The notes beneath the pieces were generated by a model that was not told the DNA's origin, did no database searches, and saw only the letters and a program-made list of their open reading frames with translations. DNA of 64,000 nt from Gp6-AA40 sp035492455 (GTDB taxonomy: Bacteria > Acidobacteriota > Vicinamibacteria > Vicinamibacterales > UBA2999): NCBI GenBank assembly GCA_035492455.1, contig DATJJE010000050.1, forward strand, positions 69,025 through 133,024. The letters run 5' to 3'. Numbering within the stretch: position 1 is the first letter of the stretch; the number at the start of each line of letters is the position of its first letter. The translations under genes were made by a program, and so were the position numbers. Below, piece after piece: positions 33,003-40,994 of the stretch.

Positions 33003-33890
33003 ATGCGAAATCGTCTTTGGGTCCTCATTGTCGGCTTGTTGAGTGTGGCTCTCGTCACCGTCGACCTGATTGCCCAGAACCGTCCGACCGCGAGCTGGCC
33101 TCAGCCGGTTCCGGTTCGTCCGCCAACAGGCGACAAAGATAAGAAGCCGGCTCCGCGGCGCAGCCTGGTCGGCATGTGGGGCGCGATTGCCGGAAATCGC
33201 CAGGCCACAAACCAGTCATCGGGTGTCCAGCTGAAGCCGAACAATGGCAAGCCGGAAAACCAACTGCCGTACACTCCCTATGGTCTGCAGCTATACAAGT
33301 CGCATAAGGCTCTCGAGGGCGCCGACGCGGTTCCGCCGTCCGAGACAAATGACCCGAGGGTTCGCTGCGAACCGTTAGGAGTGCCGCGCTATAACCACTA
33401 CGACGTCGGGATCCAGATCTTTCAGGACGAGTACAAGATTGCGATCTTGTACCAGTACGACAATCGGTGGCGTGTCATCTGGACGGATGGACGACCGCTT
33501 CCCAAGTTGGTCGATGGCGGCGTGGAAATAGACGGCGAGTACCGGGAGTCGCGGTGGTTCGGGTATTCAGTCGGCAAGTGGCTGGACGATCACACCCTCG
33601 AGGTCCAGACGGTTGGGACTATGCCGGACGATCGCGTGTGGCTCGACAACACCGGACGGCCCATCAGCGAAAAGGTGCGCGTAACAGAAACATTCCGGCG
33701 TATGGATTACGACACCCTCGAGTGGTCGGAGACGATTGAAGATCCGAAGGTGTATACACGACCGTGGCAGACCATGAAGCTGCCCTTGGCGTTGCAAGAC
33801 CCGCGGACCGATGTCATGACGCGGTACTGCTCACCCGTGGAAATCGACGCGTACAACAGTGCATACGGGAATCCCGTAAGCGGAAAGTAA
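33003..33890 (+). CDS. Exported protein of an acidobacterial 'TDGRP/WLDN' family
   Basis: A 295-residue protein with a signal peptide/anchor (LWVLIVGLLSVALVTVDLIAQ). A Pro/Lys-rich linker precedes the core: LVGMWGAIAG, YQYDNRWRVIWTDGRPLPK, WFGYSVGKWLDDHTLEVQTVG, RVWLDNTGRPISEKVRVTETF, and TIEDPKVYTRPWQTMKL. The same core is seen at 38063 and in the relic at 12045. These proteins are commonly annotated as hypothetical; the fold and substrate are unknown. It is followed after 28 nt by a DUF6152 gene in the same direction, matching the pair beyond the TonB receptor. Confidence 0.78.
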   Translation: MRNRLWVLIVGLLSVALVTVDLIAQNRPTASWPQPVPVRPPTGDKDKKPAPRRSLVGMWGAIAGNRQATNQSSGVQLKPNNGKPENQLPYTPYGLQLYKSHKALEGADAVPPSETNDPRVRCEPLGVPRYNHYDVGIQIFQDEYKIAILYQYDNRWRVIWTDGRPLPKLVDGGVEIDGEYRESRWFGYSVGKWLDDHTLEVQTVGTMPDDRVWLDNTGRPISEKVRVTETFRRMDYDTLEWSETIEDPKVYTRPWQTMKLPLALQDPRTDVMTRYCSPVEIDAYNSAYGNPVSGK

Positions 33891-33918
33891 CGTCGGACTG
33901 GAAATTTGGAGGGCGCAC

Positions 33919-34317
33919 GTGAAACTCAAGTTCGTCATGGCGTTTGCTGCGACGGTCGTCGCTTTGACGTCGGTACCGGTGGTCGCACATCACACTGCGA
34001 CGACGCTATACAGCGACAAAACGGTGACGATGAAAGGGACCGTCAAGGGCTGGCGCTGGTCCAATCCCCACTGCCTGCTGACGTTTGAGGTCAAAGGCGA
34101 AGACGGACAGGTCGTACAGTGGCTTGCCGAGACGCAGGCGCCGAACACGGTATACGCCGAAGGCTACCGTCCGAATTCCTTCAAGCCCGACGACCAAATC
34201 ACCGTCACCGTGCGGCCAGCAGCGAATGGACGGCCATTTGGCCTGCTCACTCAGGCCCTGCTCCCTGACGGCACAAAGCTCGGTGATGCGACCACAGGCG
34301 GCCGCGGCACCCCTTAG
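33919..34317 (+). CDS. DUF6152-family exported protein
   Basis: A 132-residue exported protein with a signal peptide (FVMAFAATVVALTSVPVVA) and HHTATTLYSDKTVTMKGTV just after cleavage. The mature protein continues WRWSNPHCLLTFEVKG, then EGYRPNSFKPDDQITVTVRP and ALLPDGTKLG. The HH and WSNPH motifs suggest a metal- or ligand-binding OB-like beta-barrel; DUF6152 has no assigned function. The stop TAG overlaps the stop of the convergent TonB receptor. It partners the 33003 protein. Confidence 0.85.
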   Translation: MKLKFVMAFAATVVALTSVPVVAHHTATTLYSDKTVTMKGTVKGWRWSNPHCLLTFEVKGEDGQVVQWLAETQAPNTVYAEGYRPNSFKPDDQITVTVRPAANGRPFGLLTQALLPDGTKLGDATTGGRGTP

Positions 34318-37300
34318 AACCCATACTTGACGCCGAACTGCATGATGCGCGGCGTGCCGGCCTGCGTTGTGATACGACCGAACGTCGCGGCGGCGAAGTT
34401 CAGGTTCGGCACGTCCCAGTTGAAATTGTTGGTCAGGTTGAAGACCTCCACGCGCAGCTCCAGGTTCTGAGTCGATGCGATCGAGACCAGCCGCGAGATG
34501 GCGAGGTCGACCTTCCAGAATCCCGGGCCGTCGATGCTGTTCCGCTGGTAGGTGCCGAACCCTCCGGGCGCGGGCTGCGCGAAGGCCGCTCGATTCAGGT
34601 AATTGTTCAACGTCTTTTCGCCGTACACGTCGTTCGAGATCTGATCGACCCGCTGATTCGCCTGGCCGTTGAACGCATTGTCGCGCCCGCTCAGGATGTT
34701 GAGCGGGGTTCCCGATCGGATGTTGAGGATGCCTGATACTCGCCAGTTCGATGCGAACTGACCGAGCGCGCCGTTCACGTGCGGCGTCGTGTACCCGACC
34801 GTACCGTTGCCGATGTGCGTTCGGTCGCCGTCGCAGCGGCCGTAATCCGCATTCGGGTCGGCCGGATTGGTGAACCCGATCCCGAACTGCGCATTCGGCG
34901 CCATCTCGAGCCCCTCGCAGCGCGAGAACGTGTAGTTCGCATTCACGCTCACGCCGTTGGCCGAACGCCGCTGCGCCTCCAGCTTCAGCCCGCGATATTT
35001 TTGCGTGCCCACTGCCGCATGGCTGTCGAGATTGCTGATGAGCGCTGCCGATGCCGGATTTTCGCCAGAGAGCGACAGCACACGCCGCTGGTTCAAGTTG
35101 TTGTTGGTCGTGCACACCGGGAACGAAACGCCCTGCAGGACGCACGGACCAAGACCGAGGAACACGCCCGGATTCAGCGCCACGAGGCCCCACAGCCGGT
35201 CGGTGTAGCTGCCAAGATAGCTGACCGATGTGCCCCAGTTGGAACCAAGTTGCTTTTCGATGGTGACGTTCCAGGACTGCACGCGTGGTGCGTTGATGTC
35301 GGGATCCATCGACGACAGTGTTCCGCCAACCGGGTACACCGTATCCGGACCGACAGCGATCGGGTGGGGATTCCCGCCGATATCGCGGTACGGATCGTCG
35401 AACAGGCCGGACGGGTCGCTGACCAGCGTGCGGTTGCCGTACGGCGGTGCCGCGGCGAGGTTGTTGAAGTACTCGCCTCCGGGATAGTCGTACATGAGCG
35501 CGTACGACGACCTGATGGCGAGACGCCCGTCGCCGCGCACATCCCACGCCACGCCCGCGCGCGGCGAGAAGTTCCACCATTTCTTGTTCAGCCCCGATGT
35601 GCCCGGTGGAAAGCCCGGATCACCCGGATAGATGAAGCCTGCGGGCGCGTTGTGGAACACCGAGCTCTTCACGTTCTGTTTGAAGCGGTCGCGATCGAAG
35701 ATCGTGTTGGCGCCGCGCGTGAGGTTCTGGCTGAAGAACGGCTCCCAGCGGATGCCCGCGTTGATCGTCACGCGTCTGGCGGCGCGCCACGTGTCCTGCG
35801 CGTAGACGCCCTGGTACCACTGGTAATAATCGACGCCGGAGAGGCCCGATTGATCGATCGTGGCGACGCGCCCGAGGAGCATGTCCGCCAGTCCCAATCC
35901 TGACGCCTGGCCGGTGAAGGTCCACTGTCCGCCGCCGCGGGCCCACGTCCTGAACGACACTCTGAAGTGGGCGACGCTCGCGCCGAGCCCGATCTGGTGG
36001 TCGCCCTTCACCAGCGTCAGGTCGTCATTGACCTGGAACGAGTTGTTGTCGGCGATGCCCCGCGTCGATGTCGCAGCCGCGATCTGAAACCCGCCTGTGA
36101 CGACGACGATCATCGAGCCAGGTACGTAGGTGGCCGCTTTGATGCCGAGAGACGGAGGATCGAAGTACGGGTCGTTGTCGCGATTGACCGCCGTGCGGTT
36201 GAAGGCAAAGCGGAGCGAGTTGACGGTGTTGCTGCCGAAAATCTTCGTGTCGCCGAGCGTCAGCGACTGCGCCAGGTTGTCGATCTTCGGGTTCCTCGTC
36301 GTCAGAATGTTGCCTGTCTTGCCAAAGGCCGACGGTTTCTTGTCGCGCGAGGCCATGTAGCGGCCGAACACGGTGTGGTTCGCGCCGAGTTGGTAGTCGA
36401 GGCGGCCGACGTACTGCCCTTCGTCGCGATCGTCCGGCTGGCTGTAGGTAATCTGTCCGCAGGGATCGGTCGTCTTCGGCAGGAAGCCCGCCATCTTCAC
36501 CGCGGCGGGACTGAACCGCGCGGGATCGATGCGATTGCCGACAAAACCGGCGCCGAGGTTGACCTGGCGCCCCTGGCATGCCGCCGACGCGAACGTCGTG
36601 AAGTCGCCTGCCAACATCGCTGCGGTCGGCACAAACGCAATGAGATCCGGCGGTGTCTGTCGCGTCCGCGTGCCCTGATAGCCGGCGAAATAGAACAACC
36701 TGTCATGAACGATCGGTCCGCCGACGGTGCCGCCGTACTGATTGCGCTTCAGCCCATCGTCGAACCGCTTGCCGTCGGGACCGATGCCTGCAAACGGGCT
36801 CTTCGCATTGAACCGGCGGTCACGAAGGAATTCGAACAGGTTTCCGTGAAGCGTGTTCGTGCCCGACTTGGTCACGGCGTTCACCGAGGCAGCCGAGCGC
36901 ATGCCGCTCTGCGCGGCGAGACCGCTCGTCGCGACGCGGAATTCCTGCAGCGCGTCGGGAAAGGGAAGCGGAAGGCTGGCGGAGTTCTGCGGATCGTTGT
37001 GCACGGCGCCGTCGAGCGTATACGCCACGCCAAACTGCAGTCCGCCGGCGACTGAGATGTTGACACCGCCTTGGAAGTTCCTGCTGTTCGGACGGTCGGT
37101 CTCGACCGCGGCGCCGGCGAGGATGATGAGATCGGTAACCTGTCGTCCCTGCAGCGGCAGCTCAACGATCCGCTCCTGTTCGACGACGGTGCTGATGCCA
37201 GCGCTGCGGACGTCGACGAGCGGCGCCGCACCTTCGACGGAGATGGTTTCTTCGACGTTGCCGAGAGCGAGCGCGACATTGATCGTCGGCTTTGCGTCGA

Positions 37301-37595
37301 CGCGCAGCACGATGCCGGTCTGCACGTAGCTGCGGAACCCCTGCAGGGAAACCTCCAGCCTGTACGGACCGGTCGGCAGGTTCGTGATGACCCAGGACCC
37401 ATTCGCTTCGGTAGTAACCGTTCGAGTAAACCCCGTGTCGGTCTGCGTGGAGGTAACGGTAGCGCCGGGAAGTACGGCGCCGCTCTCATCGGTGACCCGC
37501 CCGTTCAGTTCGGCGGTAGCCTGCGCCCGCGCAAGGGAGCTGGTGAGAAGAAGAACGATTCCGGTGATGACGACATTGCGAAGAATGGTGCGCAT
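34314..37595 (-). CDS. TonB-dependent receptor, carboxypeptidase-regulatory-like N-terminus (OmpA/Oar-like)
   Basis: A 1,093-residue outer-membrane receptor. Signal peptide (VVITGIVLLLTSSLARAQA), then a CarboxypepD_reg domain (ELNGRVTDESGAVLPGATVTS, NLPTGPYRLEVSLQGF), a plug domain (VEQERIVELPLQGRQVTDLI, ITNVAVAL-type strands, QEFRVATSGLAAQSGM, SAASVNAVTKSGTN) and a long beta-barrel with a terminal aromatic GVKYGF. It imports a large ligand using TonB energy; the ligand is unknown. It belongs to the very large receptor families of Acidobacteria and resembles the 61035 receptor in layout but not closely in sequence. A DUF6152 gene lies 16 nt upstream. Confidence 0.92.
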   Translation of the reverse strand: MRTILRNVVITGIVLLLTSSLARAQATAELNGRVTDESGAVLPGATVTSTQTDTGFTRTVTTEANGSWVITNLPTGPYRLEVSLQGFRSYVQTGIVLRVDAKPTINVALALGNVEETISVEGAAPLVDVRSAGISTVVEQERIVELPLQGRQVTDLIILAGAAVETDRPNSRNFQGGVNISVAGGLQFGVAYTLDGAVHNDPQNSASLPLPFPDALQEFRVATSGLAAQSGMRSAASVNAVTKSGTNTLHGNLFEFLRDRRFNAKSPFAGIGPDGKRFDDGLKRNQYGGTVGGPIVHDRLFYFAGYQGTRTRQTPPDLIAFVPTAAMLAGDFTTFASAACQGRQVNLGAGFVGNRIDPARFSPAAVKMAGFLPKTTDPCGQITYSQPDDRDEGQYVGRLDYQLGANHTVFGRYMASRDKKPSAFGKTGNILTTRNPKIDNLAQSLTLGDTKIFGSNTVNSLRFAFNRTAVNRDNDPYFDPPSLGIKAATYVPGSMIVVVTGGFQIAAATSTRGIADNNSFQVNDDLTLVKGDHQIGLGASVAHFRVSFRTWARGGGQWTFTGQASGLGLADMLLGRVATIDQSGLSGVDYYQWYQGVYAQDTWRAARRVTINAGIRWEPFFSQNLTRGANTIFDRDRFKQNVKSSVFHNAPAGFIYPGDPGFPPGTSGLNKKWWNFSPRAGVAWDVRGDGRLAIRSSYALMYDYPGGEYFNNLAAAPPYGNRTLVSDPSGLFDDPYRDIGGNPHPIAVGPDTVYPVGGTLSSMDPDINAPRVQSWNVTIEKQLGSNWGTSVSYLGSYTDRLWGLVALNPGVFLGLGPCVLQGVSFPVCTTNNNLNQRRVLSLSGENPASAALISNLDSHAAVGTQKYRGLKLEAQRRSANGVSVNANYTFSRCEGLEMAPNAQFGIGFTNPADPNADYGRCDGDRTHIGNGTVGYTTPHVNGALGQFASNWRVSGILNIRSGTPLNILSGRDNAFNGQANQRVDQISNDVYGEKTLNNYLNRAAFAQPAPGGFGTYQRNSIDGPGFWKVDLAISRLVSIASTQNLELRVEVFNLTNNFNWDVPNLNFAAATFGRITTQAGTPRIMQFGVKYGF

Positions 37596-37611
37596 CGTTG
37601 TGACCCCCGCG

Positions 37612-38043
37612 TTACGGTTGCCATCCAGGTGGCGTTCCGGTCGATCGCTGGGGCACTAGTTTGGTGCCATCCTGCTTGGTCACTTTGCCGAGCCACGCGT
37701 ATGGTTGGCCGACGAGCGGGAACCCTTCTACGGTAACCAAATCCCCGGTGTGCAGAGAATCTTTTGACCATCCCTCGCGCACCAGCCAGGCAGCCGGAGT
37801 CGTGTCAAAACGCCAGACGACCTGATCTCCGTTTGGTCCTTTGGTCTCGACGAACAGCTCGCTGTGTGGACTCCGCCATTCAAAGCGGACAACCCGGCCC
37901 TCGATCTTCACAACGTCCTTGAGGTTCTTGGAGAAGTACGCCGTAGAGTGATGCGCAAATGCGTCCACCGACCACCCGAATGTGACCGCAATCGCCAGAG
38001 TGAACCTCGCCGCCGCCGACAGTGTGCCTAACGACCGTCTCAT
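37612..38043 (-). CDS. DUF6152-family exported protein
   Basis: A 143-residue exported protein with a signal peptide (AARFTLAIAVTFGWSVDAFA) and HHSTAYFSKNLKDVVKIEG right after cleavage. The mature protein continues FEWRSPHSELFVETKG and GWSKDSLHTGDLVTVEGFP, then GKVTKQDGTKLVP. The HH and W-x-x-PH motifs match the 33919 protein, so the two are paralogues. It is upstream of the TonB receptor in the same direction (16 nt to the receptor's start), so co-transcription is very likely. Confidence 0.85.
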   Translation of the reverse strand: MRRSLGTLSAAARFTLAIAVTFGWSVDAFAHHSTAYFSKNLKDVVKIEGRVVRFEWRSPHSELFVETKGPNGDQVVWRFDTTPAAWLVREGWSKDSLHTGDLVTVEGFPLVGQPYAWLGKVTKQDGTKLVPQRSTGTPPGWQP

Positions 38044-38062
38044 GGGTGAGTCCTCGTGTGAG

Positions 38063-38788
38063 TTAGTTGTCGGGTGGGTAAATGGACTTGTGGAATTGCG
38101 CCCCGAACCTTGAATCCTCCGGGTCGCAATCGTAGGGCGTCAGCTCTTCCTTCCGAAGCGTGTATTCGTAGTCCCAGTGGAACGGTTGCTTGAGGACAAG
38201 TGGATCGACCGAGACTGTTTGCATTTTCAAAACGTCGCCTTCGCGCCAGTAAGTCTCGGTCACCTTCTTCATCGCCGTTGCGGGAACGAAACGGTTGGAA
38301 TTGAATCCTCTCGAATCGGGAGTGAACTTGGTGGTCTCGACCACCAGCCGGCCTCCGTCGTAGCGGCCAATCGAGTGTCCCTGGATCGAGTAATCGTACG
38401 CCCCCGGTTTCGGATGACCGTGACCGTCCAGCCAGACGGTCCGGACGACGTCCATCTTCTCGTAGCGGATGATCACCCGATCGGGCTGCTGCGTGATTTG
38501 GAAGTCGTAGTCATCGTTCATCAGCGCCGGTACGGGGATCGGCACACAGTCATAGGTTGGTGAGAGGGCGTTCTCGTATGCCTTCTCATAGCCGAGAGCT
38601 CTGTTCGTGGGCGCCATCGGCGGGTTGGGCTTGCCGTTGAGAGGTCCCTTGCGGTGCCAGATTCCGGTGAGATTGGGAGTGGCCGACGACACAGCCGCGG
38701 ACTGCGCCGCAACGCGCCGCGCAACGGGTTCGGCGCCGACGATGAGGAGTAAACCCGCCGCGAGGGCAAGAGCGACTGCGGTCTTCAT
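38063..38788 (-). CDS. Exported protein of the 'TDGRP/WLDN' family (divergent member)
   Basis: A 241-residue protein with a signal peptide (VALALAAGLLLIVGAEPVA). Core: NLTGIWHRKGPLNGK, YDCVPIPVPALMNDDYDFQITQ, RIIRYEK-type strand VIIRYEKMDVVRTVWLDGHG, SIGRYDGGRLVVETTKF, and VTETYWREGDVLKMQTVSV. It is clearly related to the 33003 protein but more divergent, without the DNTG motif. ATG 38788 has GGAGA-rich sequence upstream. It is the first gene of the operon with DUF6152 and the TonB receptor. It is divergent from the E1-alpha gene across ~130 nt. Confidence 0.78.
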   Translation of the reverse strand: MKTAVALALAAGLLLIVGAEPVARRVAAQSAAVSSATPNLTGIWHRKGPLNGKPNPPMAPTNRALGYEKAYENALSPTYDCVPIPVPALMNDDYDFQITQQPDRVIIRYEKMDVVRTVWLDGHGHPKPGAYDYSIQGHSIGRYDGGRLVVETTKFTPDSRGFNSNRFVPATAMKKVTETYWREGDVLKMQTVSVDPLVLKQPFHWDYEYTLRKEELTPYDCDPEDSRFGAQFHKSIYPPDN

Positions 38789-38917
38789 GCCGGATCTCCA
38801 TGGGATCACGCCTGCGAGGTCTCGAAAGTGCCGCAATTGTGCGGCGGGCGGCGGCGCCGGTCAAGAAATCAGTGACGCATTGCGACGACTACGCTCCCGG
38901 GGCGATACTTACGCCCC

Positions 38918-39910
38918 ATGACCATTGCAGCGAAACAGGATGCGGCAGGGCTCGGCGTTCAAAAGGCCCTGCACATGTACCGGCAGATGATCGCCATCCG
39001 CGCCTTCGAGGAGCGCGCCAACGACCTGTATACGCGGGCACTTATGCCGGGACTGGCACACCTATATATAGGGGAGGAGGCTGTGGCCGTCGGCGTCTGC
39101 GAAGCGCTTCGCCCCGACGACTACATCACCAGCACGCACCGCGGCCACGGCCATTGCCTCGCCAAAGGCGCGGCGCCGGACCTGATGTTCGCGGAGCTCC
39201 TCGGCAAAGAAGCGGGTTACTGCAAAGGGAAGGGCGGATCGATGCACATCGCCGATCCGGGCACCGGCAACCTGGGCGCGAACGCCATCGTGGGCGGTGG
39301 GGCGGCGCTCGCGACCGGCGCGGCCTACGCGTCCAAGATGCTCGGACAGGACCGCGTGGCGGTTTGTTTCTTCGGCGAAGGCGCCCTCGGCCAGGGCGTG
39401 CTCTACGAATCGATGAATCTTGCACAGCTCTGGAAGCTGCCGATCCTCTATGTGTGCGAGAACAACATGTACAACGAGTACACGCATTTCTCGGAGACGA
39501 CCGCCGGCGATATCCCAACCCGGGCGACAGCGTTTGGCCTGCAGTCAGAAACAGTTGACGGTCAGGACGTTCGTGCAGTCCACGCCGCGGCGTCGAAGAT
39601 GGTGGAACGCGCCCGTCGCGGCGATGGGCCTGCGTTTCTGTTGATGAACACTTACCGGTTCCGCGGCCACCATGTCGGCGATATCGCACGGGATTACTAC
39701 CGGTCGAAACAGGAAGAGCAGCGCTGGATGTCAGAGCGCGACCCGATTGCGCTCTTTGGCGGTTGGCTCGTGGCCGAAGGACTCGCCGAGAAGGGCGAGC
39801 TCGATCGCATGGAAACCGAGGTGGCTGCCGAGATGGATGCGGCCGTCGAGTTCGCCAAGAACGCGCCCTATCCGGATCCCGCGCGCGTCGATGAGGACGT
39901 CTATGCCTGA
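38918..39910 (+). CDS. 2-oxoacid (pyruvate/acetoin-type) dehydrogenase E1 component, alpha subunit
   Basis: A 330-residue thiamine-diphosphate-binding subunit that decarboxylates a 2-oxoacid or acetoin. Motifs: LHMYRQMIAIRAFEERAND, the substrate channel STHRGHGHCLAKG and GKGGSMHIADP. The ThDP motif FFGEGALGQGVLYESMNLAQLWKLP...CENNMYNEYT has Glu in place of the usual Asp in GDG. The phosphorylation-loop-like RGHHVGDIARDYYR follows. It overlaps the beta-subunit gene by 8 nt. The E1alpha/E1beta split and the E2 further on fit the acetoin or pyruvate type. Substrate not settled. Confidence 0.92.
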   Translation: MTIAAKQDAAGLGVQKALHMYRQMIAIRAFEERANDLYTRALMPGLAHLYIGEEAVAVGVCEALRPDDYITSTHRGHGHCLAKGAAPDLMFAELLGKEAGYCKGKGGSMHIADPGTGNLGANAIVGGGAALATGAAYASKMLGQDRVAVCFFGEGALGQGVLYESMNLAQLWKLPILYVCENNMYNEYTHFSETTAGDIPTRATAFGLQSETVDGQDVRAVHAAASKMVERARRGDGPAFLLMNTYRFRGHHVGDIARDYYRSKQEEQRWMSERDPIALFGGWLVAEGLAEKGELDRMETEVAAEMDAAVEFAKNAPYPDPARVDEDVYA

Positions 39911-40904
39911 AACCGCAACCGCCGTTCGAGAAATCAGCTTCGCCGATGCCATCCGCGAGGCGCTCGCGGAGGAAATGCGGCGCGATCCGACGGTCTTCGT
40001 CATCGGCGAGGATGTCGCCGAGGCGGGCACTCCCTTCAAGGTCGTCAAAGGTCTCGTCGATGAATTCGGCAAGGCCCGCGTCGTTGACACGCCTATCTCC
40101 GAGGCGGGATTCACGGGGCTCGCCGTGGGCGCCGCGATGGCAGGCATGCGGCCGGTCGTCGACATCATGTTCGGCGACTTCATGACGCTGATCATGGACC
40201 AGGTCGTCAACCAGGCCGCGAAGATCCACTACATGTCAGGCGGCAAGTGGAAGGTGCCGATGGTGATTCGCGCGACGATGGGCGCGACGCGCAGGTCGGC
40301 GGCGCAGCATTCGCAGTCGCTGCACGCCTGGCCGAGTCACATCCCCGGATTGAAGGTGGCGATTCCGTCAACGCCGTACGATGCGAAGGGACTCCTCAAA
40401 GCCGCGATCCGCGATGACAATCCGGTCGTCATCTTCGAGGACAAGATTTCCTACGCCAAGGTGAAGGGCCCCGTTCCCGATGAGGAATACGTGATTCCTC
40501 TCGGTGTCGCCGACATCAAGCGCGAGGGGAGCGACATCTCGATCATTGCCACGAGCAGCATGGTGCAGGTGGCGCTCGGCGCGGCGGTGATGCTCGAGGA
40601 GGTCGGCGTCGATGCCGAAGTGGTCGATCCGCGGACGACGTGGCCGCTGGACGAGAAAACGCTGATCGAGTCCGTTCGCAAGACATCGCGGTGCATCGTC
40701 GTTGACGAGGGGTACTTCAGATACGGCATCACGGGAGAGATTGCGTCGGTGATCGCGGAGAACGCGTTCTACGATCTCGACGGTCCGGTGCGGCGACTCG
40801 GTGCGCGCCACGTGCCCATACCGTTTGCGCCGCCGCTCGAGGACGCCACGGTTCCAAACGAGCGCGACGTCGTCGCGCTCGCGCGTCAAATGTGCAACAA
40901 ATGA
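39903..40904 (+). CDS. 2-oxoacid (pyruvate/acetoin-type) dehydrogenase E1 component, beta subunit
   Basis: A 333-residue partner of the E1 alpha subunit. Motifs: EISFADAIREALAEEMRRD, VIGEDVAEAGTPFKVVKGL, DTPISEAGFTGLAVGAAMAG, MSGGKWKVPMVIRAT and AQHSQSLHAW. The C-terminal transketolase domain includes SIIATSSMVQVAL and the PRTTWPLDEKTLIESV segment. It starts within the last codons of the alpha gene (translational coupling), so they are expected in equal amounts as an alpha2beta2 tetramer. It is followed by heptameric repeats and then the M24-fold gene. Confidence 0.93.
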   Translation: MPETATAVREISFADAIREALAEEMRRDPTVFVIGEDVAEAGTPFKVVKGLVDEFGKARVVDTPISEAGFTGLAVGAAMAGMRPVVDIMFGDFMTLIMDQVVNQAAKIHYMSGGKWKVPMVIRATMGATRRSAAQHSQSLHAWPSHIPGLKVAIPSTPYDAKGLLKAAIRDDNPVVIFEDKISYAKVKGPVPDEEYVIPLGVADIKREGSDISIIATSSMVQVALGAAVMLEEVGVDAEVVDPRTTWPLDEKTLIESVRKTSRCIVVDEGYFRYGITGEIASVIAENAFYDLDGPVRRLGARHVPIPFAPPLEDATVPNERDVVALARQMCNK

Positions 40905-40951
40905 TTCGTGATTTGCGATTTGTGATTCGCGATTTGTGATTGGCGATCGGT
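40903..40951. repeat. Seven-fold heptameric tandem repeat (GATTYGY type)
   Basis: Seven consecutive 7-mers start inside the stop codon of the E1-beta gene: GATTCGT, GATTTGC, GATTTGT, GATTCGC, GATTTGT, GATTGGC, GATCGGT. The repeat fills most of the short gap before the M24 gene. A similar period-7 design is found at 59371 and 60914. Confidence 0.85.
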
Positions 40952-40994
40952 CTTTTCACATCACTAATCACCACTAGCCGCGGAGGAGATAACG

